A model generated the notes under the pieces. That model searched no databases. It worked only from the letters and a program-made list of their open reading frames with translations, and was not told the origin of the DNA. Below, in pieces: positions 8,799-15,665 of a stretch of DNA of 64,000 bases (positions are counted from its first letter, which is position 1; each line of letters begins with the position of its first letter). Position numbers and translations under genes: made by a program. Origin of the DNA: Agrobacterium tumefaciens. GTDB taxonomy: Bacteria; Pseudomonadota; Alphaproteobacteria; Rhizobiales; Rhizobiaceae. The stretch is taken from positions 248,001 through 312,000 of the forward strand of contig NZ_SUPW01000001.1 in NCBI RefSeq assembly GCF_013337285.1, written 5' to 3'.

Positions 8799-9782
8799 TC
8801 AAAGGGCGTGATTGGCAGACCACCGCTCGAGAACGGTCCTGTAAGGTTTGATAAAGTGCTCCTCAGCAAACCGTCCCTGCTCTACAGCCAGCCGGCTGCG
8901 CTCTTCACGGTCATAGACAATCCGGGTAAGCGAATAATCCTGATGTTTCAGATTGGGCTGATAACAGGCCCCTGCTGCGGAATTGGCGTTGTAAATCTCG
9001 GGCCGGTAGATCTTCTGAAAAGTTTCCATCGTGCTGATGGTGCTGATGAGCTCCAGGTTGGTATAATCGTCGAGCAAATCGCCGAGAAAATAGAAGGCAA
9101 AAGGCGCGACGCTGTTCGGCGGCATGAAAAAGCGCACCTGCAAACCCATTTTTTGGAAGTAGTGGTCGGTCGAAGACAATTCGTTCTGCTGGTATTCGAC
9201 ACCCAATACGGGATGCTGATTTCCCGTCCGATGATATGTTTTGCTGCTTGAGGCACTCAGGCAAATGACTGGCGTCTTTTGAAAATGCTCTCTGTAAGCC
9301 TGTGAGTTCAGGAAACATTTGAACAGGTTTCCATGCAGGTCGCCAAAATCCTCTGGCATGCCGAATGACGGGCGATCCTTGTTGTAAGCCGGCAGCACGA
9401 CGCTGAAGTCATAATCCCGGACGTAAGAGGAAAAGTTATTTCCAACGATGCCTTCGATGCGCTCGCCCGTCTTTTGATCAACAATATTCGTTTTCAGGAT
9501 TTCAATCAGGGGAAAGGCATCATCATTGCCTTCAGCATCAACTCGCATCTCAACTGAAATTATCTCAAGTTCGACAGAGTAGCGATCGCCTTTCGGATTA
9601 TCCCAATGCGCCAGCGCGTTGAAGCGATTGTCAATCATCTTCAGGGCGTTGCGGAGGTTTTCCTGGCGGTTCTCGCCCCTGGCCAAGTTGGCAAAATTCG
9701 TCGTGACACGCGTATTTTCTGACGGGCGATAATCCTCATCAAAAGAAATTCTCTTTATATTGAAACCGAGAGTTTTAATCAT
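8799..9782 (-). CDS. mesX: MesX, DUF1852 partner of MesD
   Basis: This DUF1852 protein of 327 residues has no recognised catalytic domain. Recognisable stretches are FNIKRISFDEDYRPS, VRDYDFSVVLPAYNKDRPSFG, NQHPVLGVEYQQNE and MGLQVRFFMPPNSVAPFA. It is needed for MesD function in other aerobic bacteria and may be an oxygen-dependent enzyme generating the methyl donor; that is a hypothesis. ATG 9782 is chosen; a TTG at 9800 in the same frame is possible and neither has a strong ribosome site. It is the first gene of the operon mesX-mesD-flavin reductase, with 27 nt to mesD. Confidence 0.85.
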   Translation of the reverse strand: MIKTLGFNIKRISFDEDYRPSENTRVTTNFANLARGENRQENLRNALKMIDNRFNALAHWDNPKGDRYSVELEIISVEMRVDAEGNDDAFPLIEILKTNIVDQKTGERIEGIVGNNFSSYVRDYDFSVVLPAYNKDRPSFGMPEDFGDLHGNLFKCFLNSQAYREHFQKTPVICLSASSSKTYHRTGNQHPVLGVEYQQNELSSTDHYFQKMGLQVRFFMPPNSVAPFAFYFLGDLLDDYTNLELISTISTMETFQKIYRPEIYNANSAAGACYQPNLKHQDYSLTRIVYDREERSRLAVEQGRFAEEHFIKPYRTVLERWSANHAL

Positions 9783-9850
9783 CGCGATAGGACACCCCAA
9801 ATCCCGAGATACATCCTGACGTTACTGACGTAAATTTCAGGACGCACCGG

Positions 9851-9880
9851 ATGTTATTTTCCATTGTCTCAGTGGACAAT
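9851..9880 (-). promoter_or_regulatory. candidate mesX promoter overlapped by a palindrome
   Basis: Reading leftward, TTGTCC and TAACAT are separated by 17 nt and could be the -35 and -10 elements, placing a start of transcription near 9844, about 60 nt before mesX. The -35 lies in a perfect inverted repeat ATTGTC-N6-GACAAT (9863-9880), and an overlapping GGACA ... TGTCC pair extends to 9893. A repressor or activator site is plausible. The match to consensus is moderate (4 of 6 in each hexamer). Confidence 0.35.
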
Positions 9881-9965
9881 TTTTAAACTGTCCCGACCCG
9901 AGAGCGGTGCGCGTTTTGTGCCTGACAGGCCAATTGAATAAAAATGGTATTATCTCACGGAAGTA

Positions 9966-9978
9966 TGAGCCCTGCTCA
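9966..9978. promoter_or_regulatory. LysR/MetR-type box
   Basis: TGAGCCCTGCTCA is a perfect palindrome with 4-bp arms and a 5-nt spacer, the same geometry as the MetR box TGAA-N5-TTCA and the general LysR T-N11-A motif. It lies in the divergent region between mesX and the riboswitch leader of the metR-like gene, where a MetR site would be expected. Binding is not shown by the sequence. Confidence 0.35.
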
Positions 9979-10139
9979 TGATTTGGGTATGAGAGGCGAT
10001 CCGCCAGAGAATTTGGGAGGCCTTTGCCCTCCGAACCTCGTGGTGATGGGCCGAATGCTCCATATCTCGGTCGACGCGATAACCGTCACCTCCCCAAAAC
10101 CGATGACGAATGCCTTGACCCCTTCAACGACATACGACA

Positions 10140-10327
10140 TTGGTTCGTCATCGTGGTTCTGCGGGCGAAAGTCCGCAGCTAAGAGGGAATTCGGTCGGGG
10201 CTTTACTGCCTTAATGCCGAAGCTGCCCCCGCAACTGTAAGCGGCGAGCGAAAGTCCATCCATGTCACTGAGGCAAGCCTCGGGAAGACGGACCAGAGCG
10301 ACGACCCGTAAGTCAGGAGACCTGCCG
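10140..10327 (+). promoter_or_regulatory. cobalamin (B12) riboswitch
   Basis: The conserved core is clear: AAGAGGGAA after a short stem, GCCCCCGCAACTGTAAGCGG, GCGAGCGAAAGTCCATCC, CACTG, a GGGAAGACGG region, CGACGACCCGTAAGTCAGG and the B12 box AGTCAGGAGACCTGCC. The element is on the plus strand and reads toward the thioesterase and metR-like genes, not toward mesX. In the family, adenosyl- or other cobalamins bind this RNA and lower expression of the downstream gene. Confidence 0.93.
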
Positions 10328-10414
10328 CGATAGATAACGTCCACGGGCGGGGTGTCCCGGAGTGCCGCTTTCGCGATCGCATTCCCGTGCCATCGTCTCT
10401 GCGTCATGCCACTA

Positions 10415-10438
10415 CCCTGCCGCAACCTGATGGCAGGG
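10415..10438 (+). promoter_or_regulatory. SD-sequestering hairpin (riboswitch expression platform)
   Basis: CCCTGCC (10415-10421) can pair with GGCAGGG (10432-10438) across a 10-nt loop. The right arm is the only plausible ribosome-binding site of the thioesterase, 3 nt before its ATG at 10442. The same CCTGCC string occurs in the B12 box, so alternative pairing is possible. This fits translational control by the upstream aptamer; no U-run terminator is seen. Confidence 0.5.
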
Positions 10439-10441
10439 CCG

Positions 10442-11278
10442 ATGACAGAAACCGCGACGATGGAAAAGCCTGCTCAGCGCGGCTCGATAACCAGTCTCAT
10501 TGATATCGTTTTTCCCGGAGATACCAACCATCACGGCACCCTCTTTGGGGGAACCGGACTTACTCTGATGGATCGCGTTGCCTTCATCGCGGCGACCCGG
10601 TTCGGGCGGGTGCCGTTCGTGACCGCCTCTTGCGAGCGCATCGATTTCAGGCAGCCGGCACGCATCGGGCACATCGTCGAATTCACGGCCAGACCGGTCA
10701 AAGCCGGTCGACGTTCCCTGACGGTCGACGTCGAGATGGTGGCGGAGACCATCGTCGGCCATCAGCGGCACACCTGTACGCGAGGCACCTTCCATATGGT
10801 CGCCATTCCGGAGGGCGAGAACGCCGCGAGCTATGCCTTGCCCGCACTCGTTCCCGTGGAAGCGCCGGATCTCACGGATATCGTCGCCATGGTCGAGATC
10901 GTGTTTCCGGATCAGGCCAACAGCGTCGGACGGATGTTCGGGGGCGAAGCGATCGCCTACATGACCAAAGCCGCATTCGTTGCAGCGTCGCGTTACTCCG
11001 GCAAGCTGGTGGTGCTGGCCTCATCCGAGCGCATCGACTTCGCAAGGGCCGTCGAGATCGGTGAGATCGTCGAGGCGGAGGCACGCGTCGAGCGCGTTGG
11101 CCGCAGTTCCATGGCCATCGAGACGAAACTCTGGTCCGAAAACCTGCTGACTGGCGAGAGGCATATTACGGCCACCGGACATTTCGCCATGGTCGCAGTC
11201 GACACCGACCACCGGCCGGTTCCTGCCCACGATAGCGCCTCTACAGACGTTACTCCTCGTCACCATGGGCGGGCATAA
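10442..11278 (+). CDS. double-hotdog acyl-CoA thioesterase
   Basis: Two tandem hotdog domains of the acyl-CoA hydrolase (YciA/BACH-like) type are present in 278 residues. The first has FPGDTNHHGTLFGG with a following aspartate in LMDRVAF; the second has FPDQANSVGRMFGG, but the aspartate position reads AYMTKAA, so the two halves probably differ in catalytic role. The reaction would be hydrolysis of an acyl-CoA to free acid and CoA; substrate unknown. ATG 10442 is chosen because of the GGCAGGG just upstream and because the first hotdog domain follows. It is the first gene after the B12 riboswitch and is 2 nt from metR, so the two are surely co-transcribed. Confidence 0.82.
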   Translation: MTETATMEKPAQRGSITSLIDIVFPGDTNHHGTLFGGTGLTLMDRVAFIAATRFGRVPFVTASCERIDFRQPARIGHIVEFTARPVKAGRRSLTVDVEMVAETIVGHQRHTCTRGTFHMVAIPEGENAASYALPALVPVEAPDLTDIVAMVEIVFPDQANSVGRMFGGEAIAYMTKAAFVAASRYSGKLVVLASSERIDFARAVEIGEIVEAEARVERVGRSSMAIETKLWSENLLTGERHITATGHFAMVAVDTDHRPVPAHDSASTDVTPRHHGRA

Positions 11279-11280
11279 CC

Positions 11281-12162
11281 ATGCTGGACAGGCAACATCT
11301 ATCGATCCTGCGGGAAGTCGACCGCCTGGGCAGCCTGACGGCGGCGGCGGAGCGGCTGAATGTCTCCCAGTCCGCTCTCAGCCATACGATCCGCAAGCTC
11401 GAGGAGCGCTATGGCGTGGCGATGTGGGAGAAAGACGGTCGTAACCTCCGTCTCACCGAGGCCGGTCGCTATATCGTAACGCTGGCGCAGCGCGTTCTGC
11501 CGCAGATCGAAAGGGCTGAAAATGTCCTGTCGGATTATCGCCACGGCCAGCGAGGCTCGCTTAGGATCGGCATGGAATGCCATCCTTGCCATCAGTGGCT
11601 TATGGGCGTCACAAAGCCATATCTCATGGAATGGCCGGATGTGGGCCTGGAACTGAAGACATCATTCGCTTTCGGCGGCGTGGCGGCTCTCACAGGATAT
11701 GAAATCGACATCCTGATCACGCCGGACCCGATCGAGACGCCTGGCATCCATTATTTGCCGGTATTCGACTACGAGTTGGTACTTGCCGTGCCGGCTGATC
11801 ATCCACTGGCGCAAAAACGCCATGCAGAACCTGTGGACCTGCTGAATGAGACACTATTCACCTATCCGGTACCGCCGGAGCGGCTGGACATATTTATCCA
11901 GTTTCTAGTGCCCGCCAACTGTCGGCCGCGTCATCACCGGAATGTTGAGACGACTGAAATGATGCTTCAACTCGTCGCGGCGGGCCGCGGGGTCAGCGCC
12001 ATTCCCGACTGGCTTGTACGTCGGGAAGCGGCAGCGCTCGGTGTCCGCCCCGTCCGCATTGGTCTGGACGGGGTACAGAAAAGCATCCATCTCGGATTAA
12101 GAGATGGCGACGACGATGTGGATTTCATCGCCGGGTTTGTTGAGACGTCGCACCGAAGATGA
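11281..12162 (+). CDS. metR: LysR-family regulator, MetR-like
   Basis: This is a 293-residue LysR regulator: N-terminal winged helix-turn-helix (LTAAAERLNVSQSALSHTIRKLEERYG) and a substrate-binding domain. Several stretches match the MetR branch: IGMECHPCHQWLMGV, HYLPVFDYELVLAVPADHPLA and TLFTYPVPPERLDIFIQFL, with AAGRGVSAIPDWLV near the end. MetR responds to homocysteine and activates methionine synthase genes. Here it lies behind a B12 riboswitch and divergent from mesX-mesD, which it plausibly activates. The start is 2 nt after the thioesterase stop. The name is by similarity; a related LysR with another ligand cannot be excluded. Confidence 0.75.
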   Translation: MLDRQHLSILREVDRLGSLTAAAERLNVSQSALSHTIRKLEERYGVAMWEKDGRNLRLTEAGRYIVTLAQRVLPQIERAENVLSDYRHGQRGSLRIGMECHPCHQWLMGVTKPYLMEWPDVGLELKTSFAFGGVAALTGYEIDILITPDPIETPGIHYLPVFDYELVLAVPADHPLAQKRHAEPVDLLNETLFTYPVPPERLDIFIQFLVPANCRPRHHRNVETTEMMLQLVAAGRGVSAIPDWLVRREAAALGVRPVRIGLDGVQKSIHLGLRDGDDDVDFIAGFVETSHRR

Positions 12163-12243
12163 ACGTCAGGATCCGGGGGTAAGTGCCGCTACATGACTCT
12201 TACCCTCGGCCGATATTCCGGCTCGATATGGCCCCCTAACGCT

Positions 12244-13545
12244 TCATTCCTCCCGGAAGGCCCTCATGATCTGGTCGGTCAGCGGCTTGCTGAGGTAGGA
12301 GATCACGGTTCGCTCGTCGGTCTCGATATAGACCTCAACCGGCATTCCCGGCTGCAGCTTGGCGGCTAATGTCCCCAGTGCATCGGGTGAGAAGGAAAGC
12401 GTCGTTTTATAGAATGGCAGCCCGGTCGCCTTGTCTACCGAGGTAGCGGCAGAGACGATATCGACCTTGCCTTTCACCTCAGGCGTCGTCTGCTGGTTGA
12501 AGGCAATGAAGCGCATACGCGCAGGCTGGTGAACATTGATACGGTCGATATCGGTCGGGGCAATTTTTACATCGACGCGCAAATCTCCCGCTTTCGGGAC
12601 AAGCGACATGATGGCTGCTCCGGAGCCGATGACACCACCAACGGTGTGGGCCTGAAGATCATAGATATAACCGGATTCAGGCGCACGCACGGTGGTGCGG
12701 TCGAGCCGGTGGGACACCGCGATGGCCCGCTGGTTGAGTTCAGCAATCTGGGTATCAATTCGCACAATTTCTTTCTGCGCTTCGGAGCGGCTGCTTTGGT
12801 CTATAGACGTCAGCTTGATATCCAGTTCACTGATCTGACCTCTGGCTTCTGCAATCTTGGCGGTCACATCGCCGATCGTTCCCTGAAGACGAACCATTTG
12901 CCGTTTCAGGTCGCGCAGGTCGGCTGTGCGGACCAGCCCCTTGTCCACCAGTTGCTGTTGTAGTGAAACCTCGTCTCGAACCAGATCCTCTTCTGAAATG
13001 CTGGCCTTACGTTGTTGCTCCAGACCATCCACCTGGTTTTGAAGCTGATTGGCCTGCAATCGCAATTGCTGCTTTTGATTTTCACGCAACTGCTGGTTTT
13101 CCCGGAAAAGTTTTAGCTCTTCCCGCTCCAGCTGCGGCATGACCGGCATGTCGAAAAGCAGCTCCGCCGCATTGTCCCTTTCGGCGACAAGCCGCGCCCG
13201 CATGGCCGAAAGCTGGCCGATCTGGCTTTGTATGATATCGAGCTCCACACGGGCCTGCGTGTCATCCAACCTCAGGACCACATCGCCCTTACGCACGAGA
13301 TCGCCGGATTTCACCGGAATTTCCACGACGGTTCCGCCGTCGACATGCTGTACCTGTTTGATTTCGCCGGAAATGGCGACCTCGCCTTGTGAGATCACCG
13401 CTCCGGCAAGTTTGGCCTGTGCCGCCCAACCGCCGACGCCTCCCACCAGGCAGGTCGCTAACAGCGCGGTGGTGATCACGCGCAAACGAATGCCGTTTCC
13501 TGCAACATTGATGTTTTTTGGCTCCGCCCTATTTGAACCTGTCAT
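12244..13545 (-). CDS. HlyD-family membrane fusion protein of a type I secretion system
   Basis: The 433-residue adaptor has a short cytoplasmic tail, one membrane span (about residues 22-44, VITTALLATCLVGGVGGWAA), a biotinyl/lipoyl-like segment (VQHVDGGTVVEIPVKSGDLV), a long coiled coil rich in Q, L and R (about 110-290), and the C-terminal beta part (TTVRAPESGYIYDL). It links the inner-membrane ABC exporter to a TolC-like outer-membrane pore. A strong GGAGGAAG precedes the ATG. It is the last gene of the operon, 26 nt after the small RTX gene. No TolC gene is present, so a distant one must be used. Confidence 0.92.
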   Translation of the reverse strand: MTGSNRAEPKNINVAGNGIRLRVITTALLATCLVGGVGGWAAQAKLAGAVISQGEVAISGEIKQVQHVDGGTVVEIPVKSGDLVRKGDVVLRLDDTQARVELDIIQSQIGQLSAMRARLVAERDNAAELLFDMPVMPQLEREELKLFRENQQLRENQKQQLRLQANQLQNQVDGLEQQRKASISEEDLVRDEVSLQQQLVDKGLVRTADLRDLKRQMVRLQGTIGDVTAKIAEARGQISELDIKLTSIDQSSRSEAQKEIVRIDTQIAELNQRAIAVSHRLDRTTVRAPESGYIYDLQAHTVGGVIGSGAAIMSLVPKAGDLRVDVKIAPTDIDRINVHQPARMRFIAFNQQTTPEVKGKVDIVSAATSVDKATGLPFYKTTLSFSPDALGTLAAKLQPGMPVEVYIETDERTVISYLSKPLTDQIMRAFREE

Positions 13546-13571
13546 GACACTTCCTCCACCCCAACGCTTTA

Positions 13572-15653
13572 CTAGACGGTGATTGAGCCATTATCGGCAT
13601 GGGCAACCGTCACCGTTAGGATGAAGTCGCCCGAATTCAATTCTTGCTGGCTTATGACGACGAGCTCGTATTTGTCGTCGGCATCCAGATCGGAATAAAT
13701 CTGCACCACCTGACGGTTCTCACCGTCATCGGTGAGTTCCTTGTAGAGCTTGATGAGTGTGCGATGGTCGCGGCCGTTCAGATCGGCCATGCCAAGATCG
13801 TCAGATCCGAAATAAAGTGCACCGAGATCCGCACTCAGTTTTGAAAAATCGATCTTGTCACCGATTTCGAAATCCCGGATTTCGTCGCGTCCGCTACCAC
13901 CATTGCGAAGGCTGGAGGTTGTGGCAAAGACGAAAATATCGTTGCCCTGCCCACCGATCATCACATTGACCGTATCGCTCGCCGTTATGCGGTCGTTACC
14001 CGAACCGCCAATCGCGTTTTCTACACTGATAAGCCGGTCGGTGCCAATCTCGACACCATGGGCTGTGCCAGCCTGCAGATCGATATCGACCCCTGCCTGG
14101 GTGGCACTTGCATCGTATGTATCGCAGCCACTGCCACCATCGAACACGTCGTTTCCATCAGGCAACGGCACTGTCACCAGACAGGAAGCGTCATTTTCAA
14201 GTTCCTGCTCCAGCACGGCAAGCACACCGGCGATAAAGACGTCATCGCCCTCACCACCGAGAACGACATCGTTACCTTCACCGCCAATCAGCCGATCGTT
14301 GCCGTCCCCTCCGTCGAGAACATCATCTCCGGCATCTCCGGAAATTACATCTTTTCCGGCCTCACCAAACAGGTGATCATTACCGGCACCGCCCGAGATG
14401 ACATCATGACCAGCGCCGCCATAGGCGATGTCGTTACCTTCTTCGCCATAGATGAAGTCGTTGCCTTCATCACCGAACAAAACGTCATCACCGCGTCCGC
14501 CCAATATCCGGTCATGTCCCTTGCCGCCATAAATGACGTCGTTTCCATCACCACCAACCAAGGTATCATTGCCAGCACCGCCATCGATGAGGTCGTGGCC
14601 CTCACGCCCATAGACCACGTCGTCGCCATCCAGCGCCTTGATAATGTCGTCCTTCGGGGTGCCGAGCAGCGTGTCATCGCCATCCGTGCCGACGATCTCC
14701 TTTTGCGGATGCAGCCGCAGATCAAGCCAGGCTCGTCCCGTCACACTGCTTTGCCCATCACTCAAAGTATATGTGAAGGAAACGATACCGTTCATGTCGC
14801 GGGATGGCGTAAACAGCCAGACATCTGCGCCATGAGCGCTTACAGTGCCCGAGGAAGAATTTATGTTGGAGATCGAAAGCCTGTCGCCGTCCGGGTCCAG
14901 TCCCGCGCGCGCCAGATCTGCCCAGGTCAACAACATCGACAGGTTGACGAGACCGCTTCCGAGATAAATTAAACCTGTCGCGACAGGAGCCCGGTTTTCG
15001 GAATTGCCATTGCCGGAGCCATTCCCGCCACTACTCCCCGCCCCTCCCTGTCCGGAGCCACTATTCCCCGCTCCTGCCTGTCCTGAAGCATTTCCGGGAT
15101 TAGTGATGGGAGTTGGCGTCGAATGATTGCCTGGCAACGCAAAGCGAATGCTCAGGGAAGCATTTGCACCAGCGTCCGGGTAAAACTTGAACATGTTGTT
15201 ATCAAGATCAAGCGCCGCCACCCGTGAAAGAACAAAGTCAGACCCGTAACTGATCCTGCCGAAATCTACAGATAGGCCATTGTATCGCACATATCGCCGC
15301 ACACCGTCGGTTTCATCCAGATAGCTCTGCAGATACTCTGTCCAAAAAGATGCAAGCTGTTGTGCAAGCGCGACCGGATCTGAACCGGGTGAAGGAGCGC
15401 CGGCGTCCAACATCCCCGGTCGCCCGGCACCGTCCCCCATCGCATCATTCGGAGATGGCGCATATACATCCTGAACACGGCCGAGATAGGCGGCGAGACC
15501 GATACCGATCGTCGAAATCAACATATGGGAACGCAGAGTACGTTCCTGACGGTCCGGGCTTTCAAATCGACGCCCCGGTGCGTGCTGCTCAAGGGCGGCT
15601 TCCCGGCTCAGAGCGGAAAGTTCGTCCTGGCTGTCCTTGATGTCGATCGCCAT
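13572..15653 (-). CDS. RTX calcium-binding secreted protein
   Basis: This 693-residue protein has an N-terminal region with one hydrophobic segment (about 43-58), a Gly/Ser/Asn-rich linker (about 190-220), a cadherin/tandem-95-like domain (FTPSRDMNGIVSFTYTLSDGQ), then about ten or more GGxGxDxLx calcium-binding nonapeptides and a final repeat block before a C-terminal tail. Such proteins leave the cell through type I secretion with an uncleaved C-terminal signal. The gene lies between the ABC and HlyD genes (12 and 26 nt gaps) with GGAGG 6 nt before ATG, so it is probably a dedicated cargo. Enzymatic activity is not apparent; adhesin, matrix or accessory roles are possible. Confidence 0.85.
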   Translation of the reverse strand: MAIDIKDSQDELSALSREAALEQHAPGRRFESPDRQERTLRSHMLISTIGIGLAAYLGRVQDVYAPSPNDAMGDGAGRPGMLDAGAPSPGSDPVALAQQLASFWTEYLQSYLDETDGVRRYVRYNGLSVDFGRISYGSDFVLSRVAALDLDNNMFKFYPDAGANASLSIRFALPGNHSTPTPITNPGNASGQAGAGNSGSGQGGAGSSGGNGSGNGNSENRAPVATGLIYLGSGLVNLSMLLTWADLARAGLDPDGDRLSISNINSSSGTVSAHGADVWLFTPSRDMNGIVSFTYTLSDGQSSVTGRAWLDLRLHPQKEIVGTDGDDTLLGTPKDDIIKALDGDDVVYGREGHDLIDGGAGNDTLVGGDGNDVIYGGKGHDRILGGRGDDVLFGDEGNDFIYGEEGNDIAYGGAGHDVISGGAGNDHLFGEAGKDVISGDAGDDVLDGGDGNDRLIGGEGNDVVLGGEGDDVFIAGVLAVLEQELENDASCLVTVPLPDGNDVFDGGSGCDTYDASATQAGVDIDLQAGTAHGVEIGTDRLISVENAIGGSGNDRITASDTVNVMIGGQGNDIFVFATTSSLRNGGSGRDEIRDFEIGDKIDFSKLSADLGALYFGSDDLGMADLNGRDHRTLIKLYKELTDDGENRQVVQIYSDLDADDKYELVVISQQELNSGDFILTVTVAHADNGSITV

Positions 15654-15665
15654 GATATGCCTCCC

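Noticed and set aside
13900-14650. regularly spaced short repeats suggestive of CRISPR
   Set aside because: They are 27-nt coding repeats for GGxGxDxLx nonapeptides in frame within an RTX gene, with no constant repeat/spacer pattern and no cas genes.
14058-14972. 304-codon plus-strand open frame
   Set aside because: It is the antisense shadow of the RTX repeats of the 693-residue protein.
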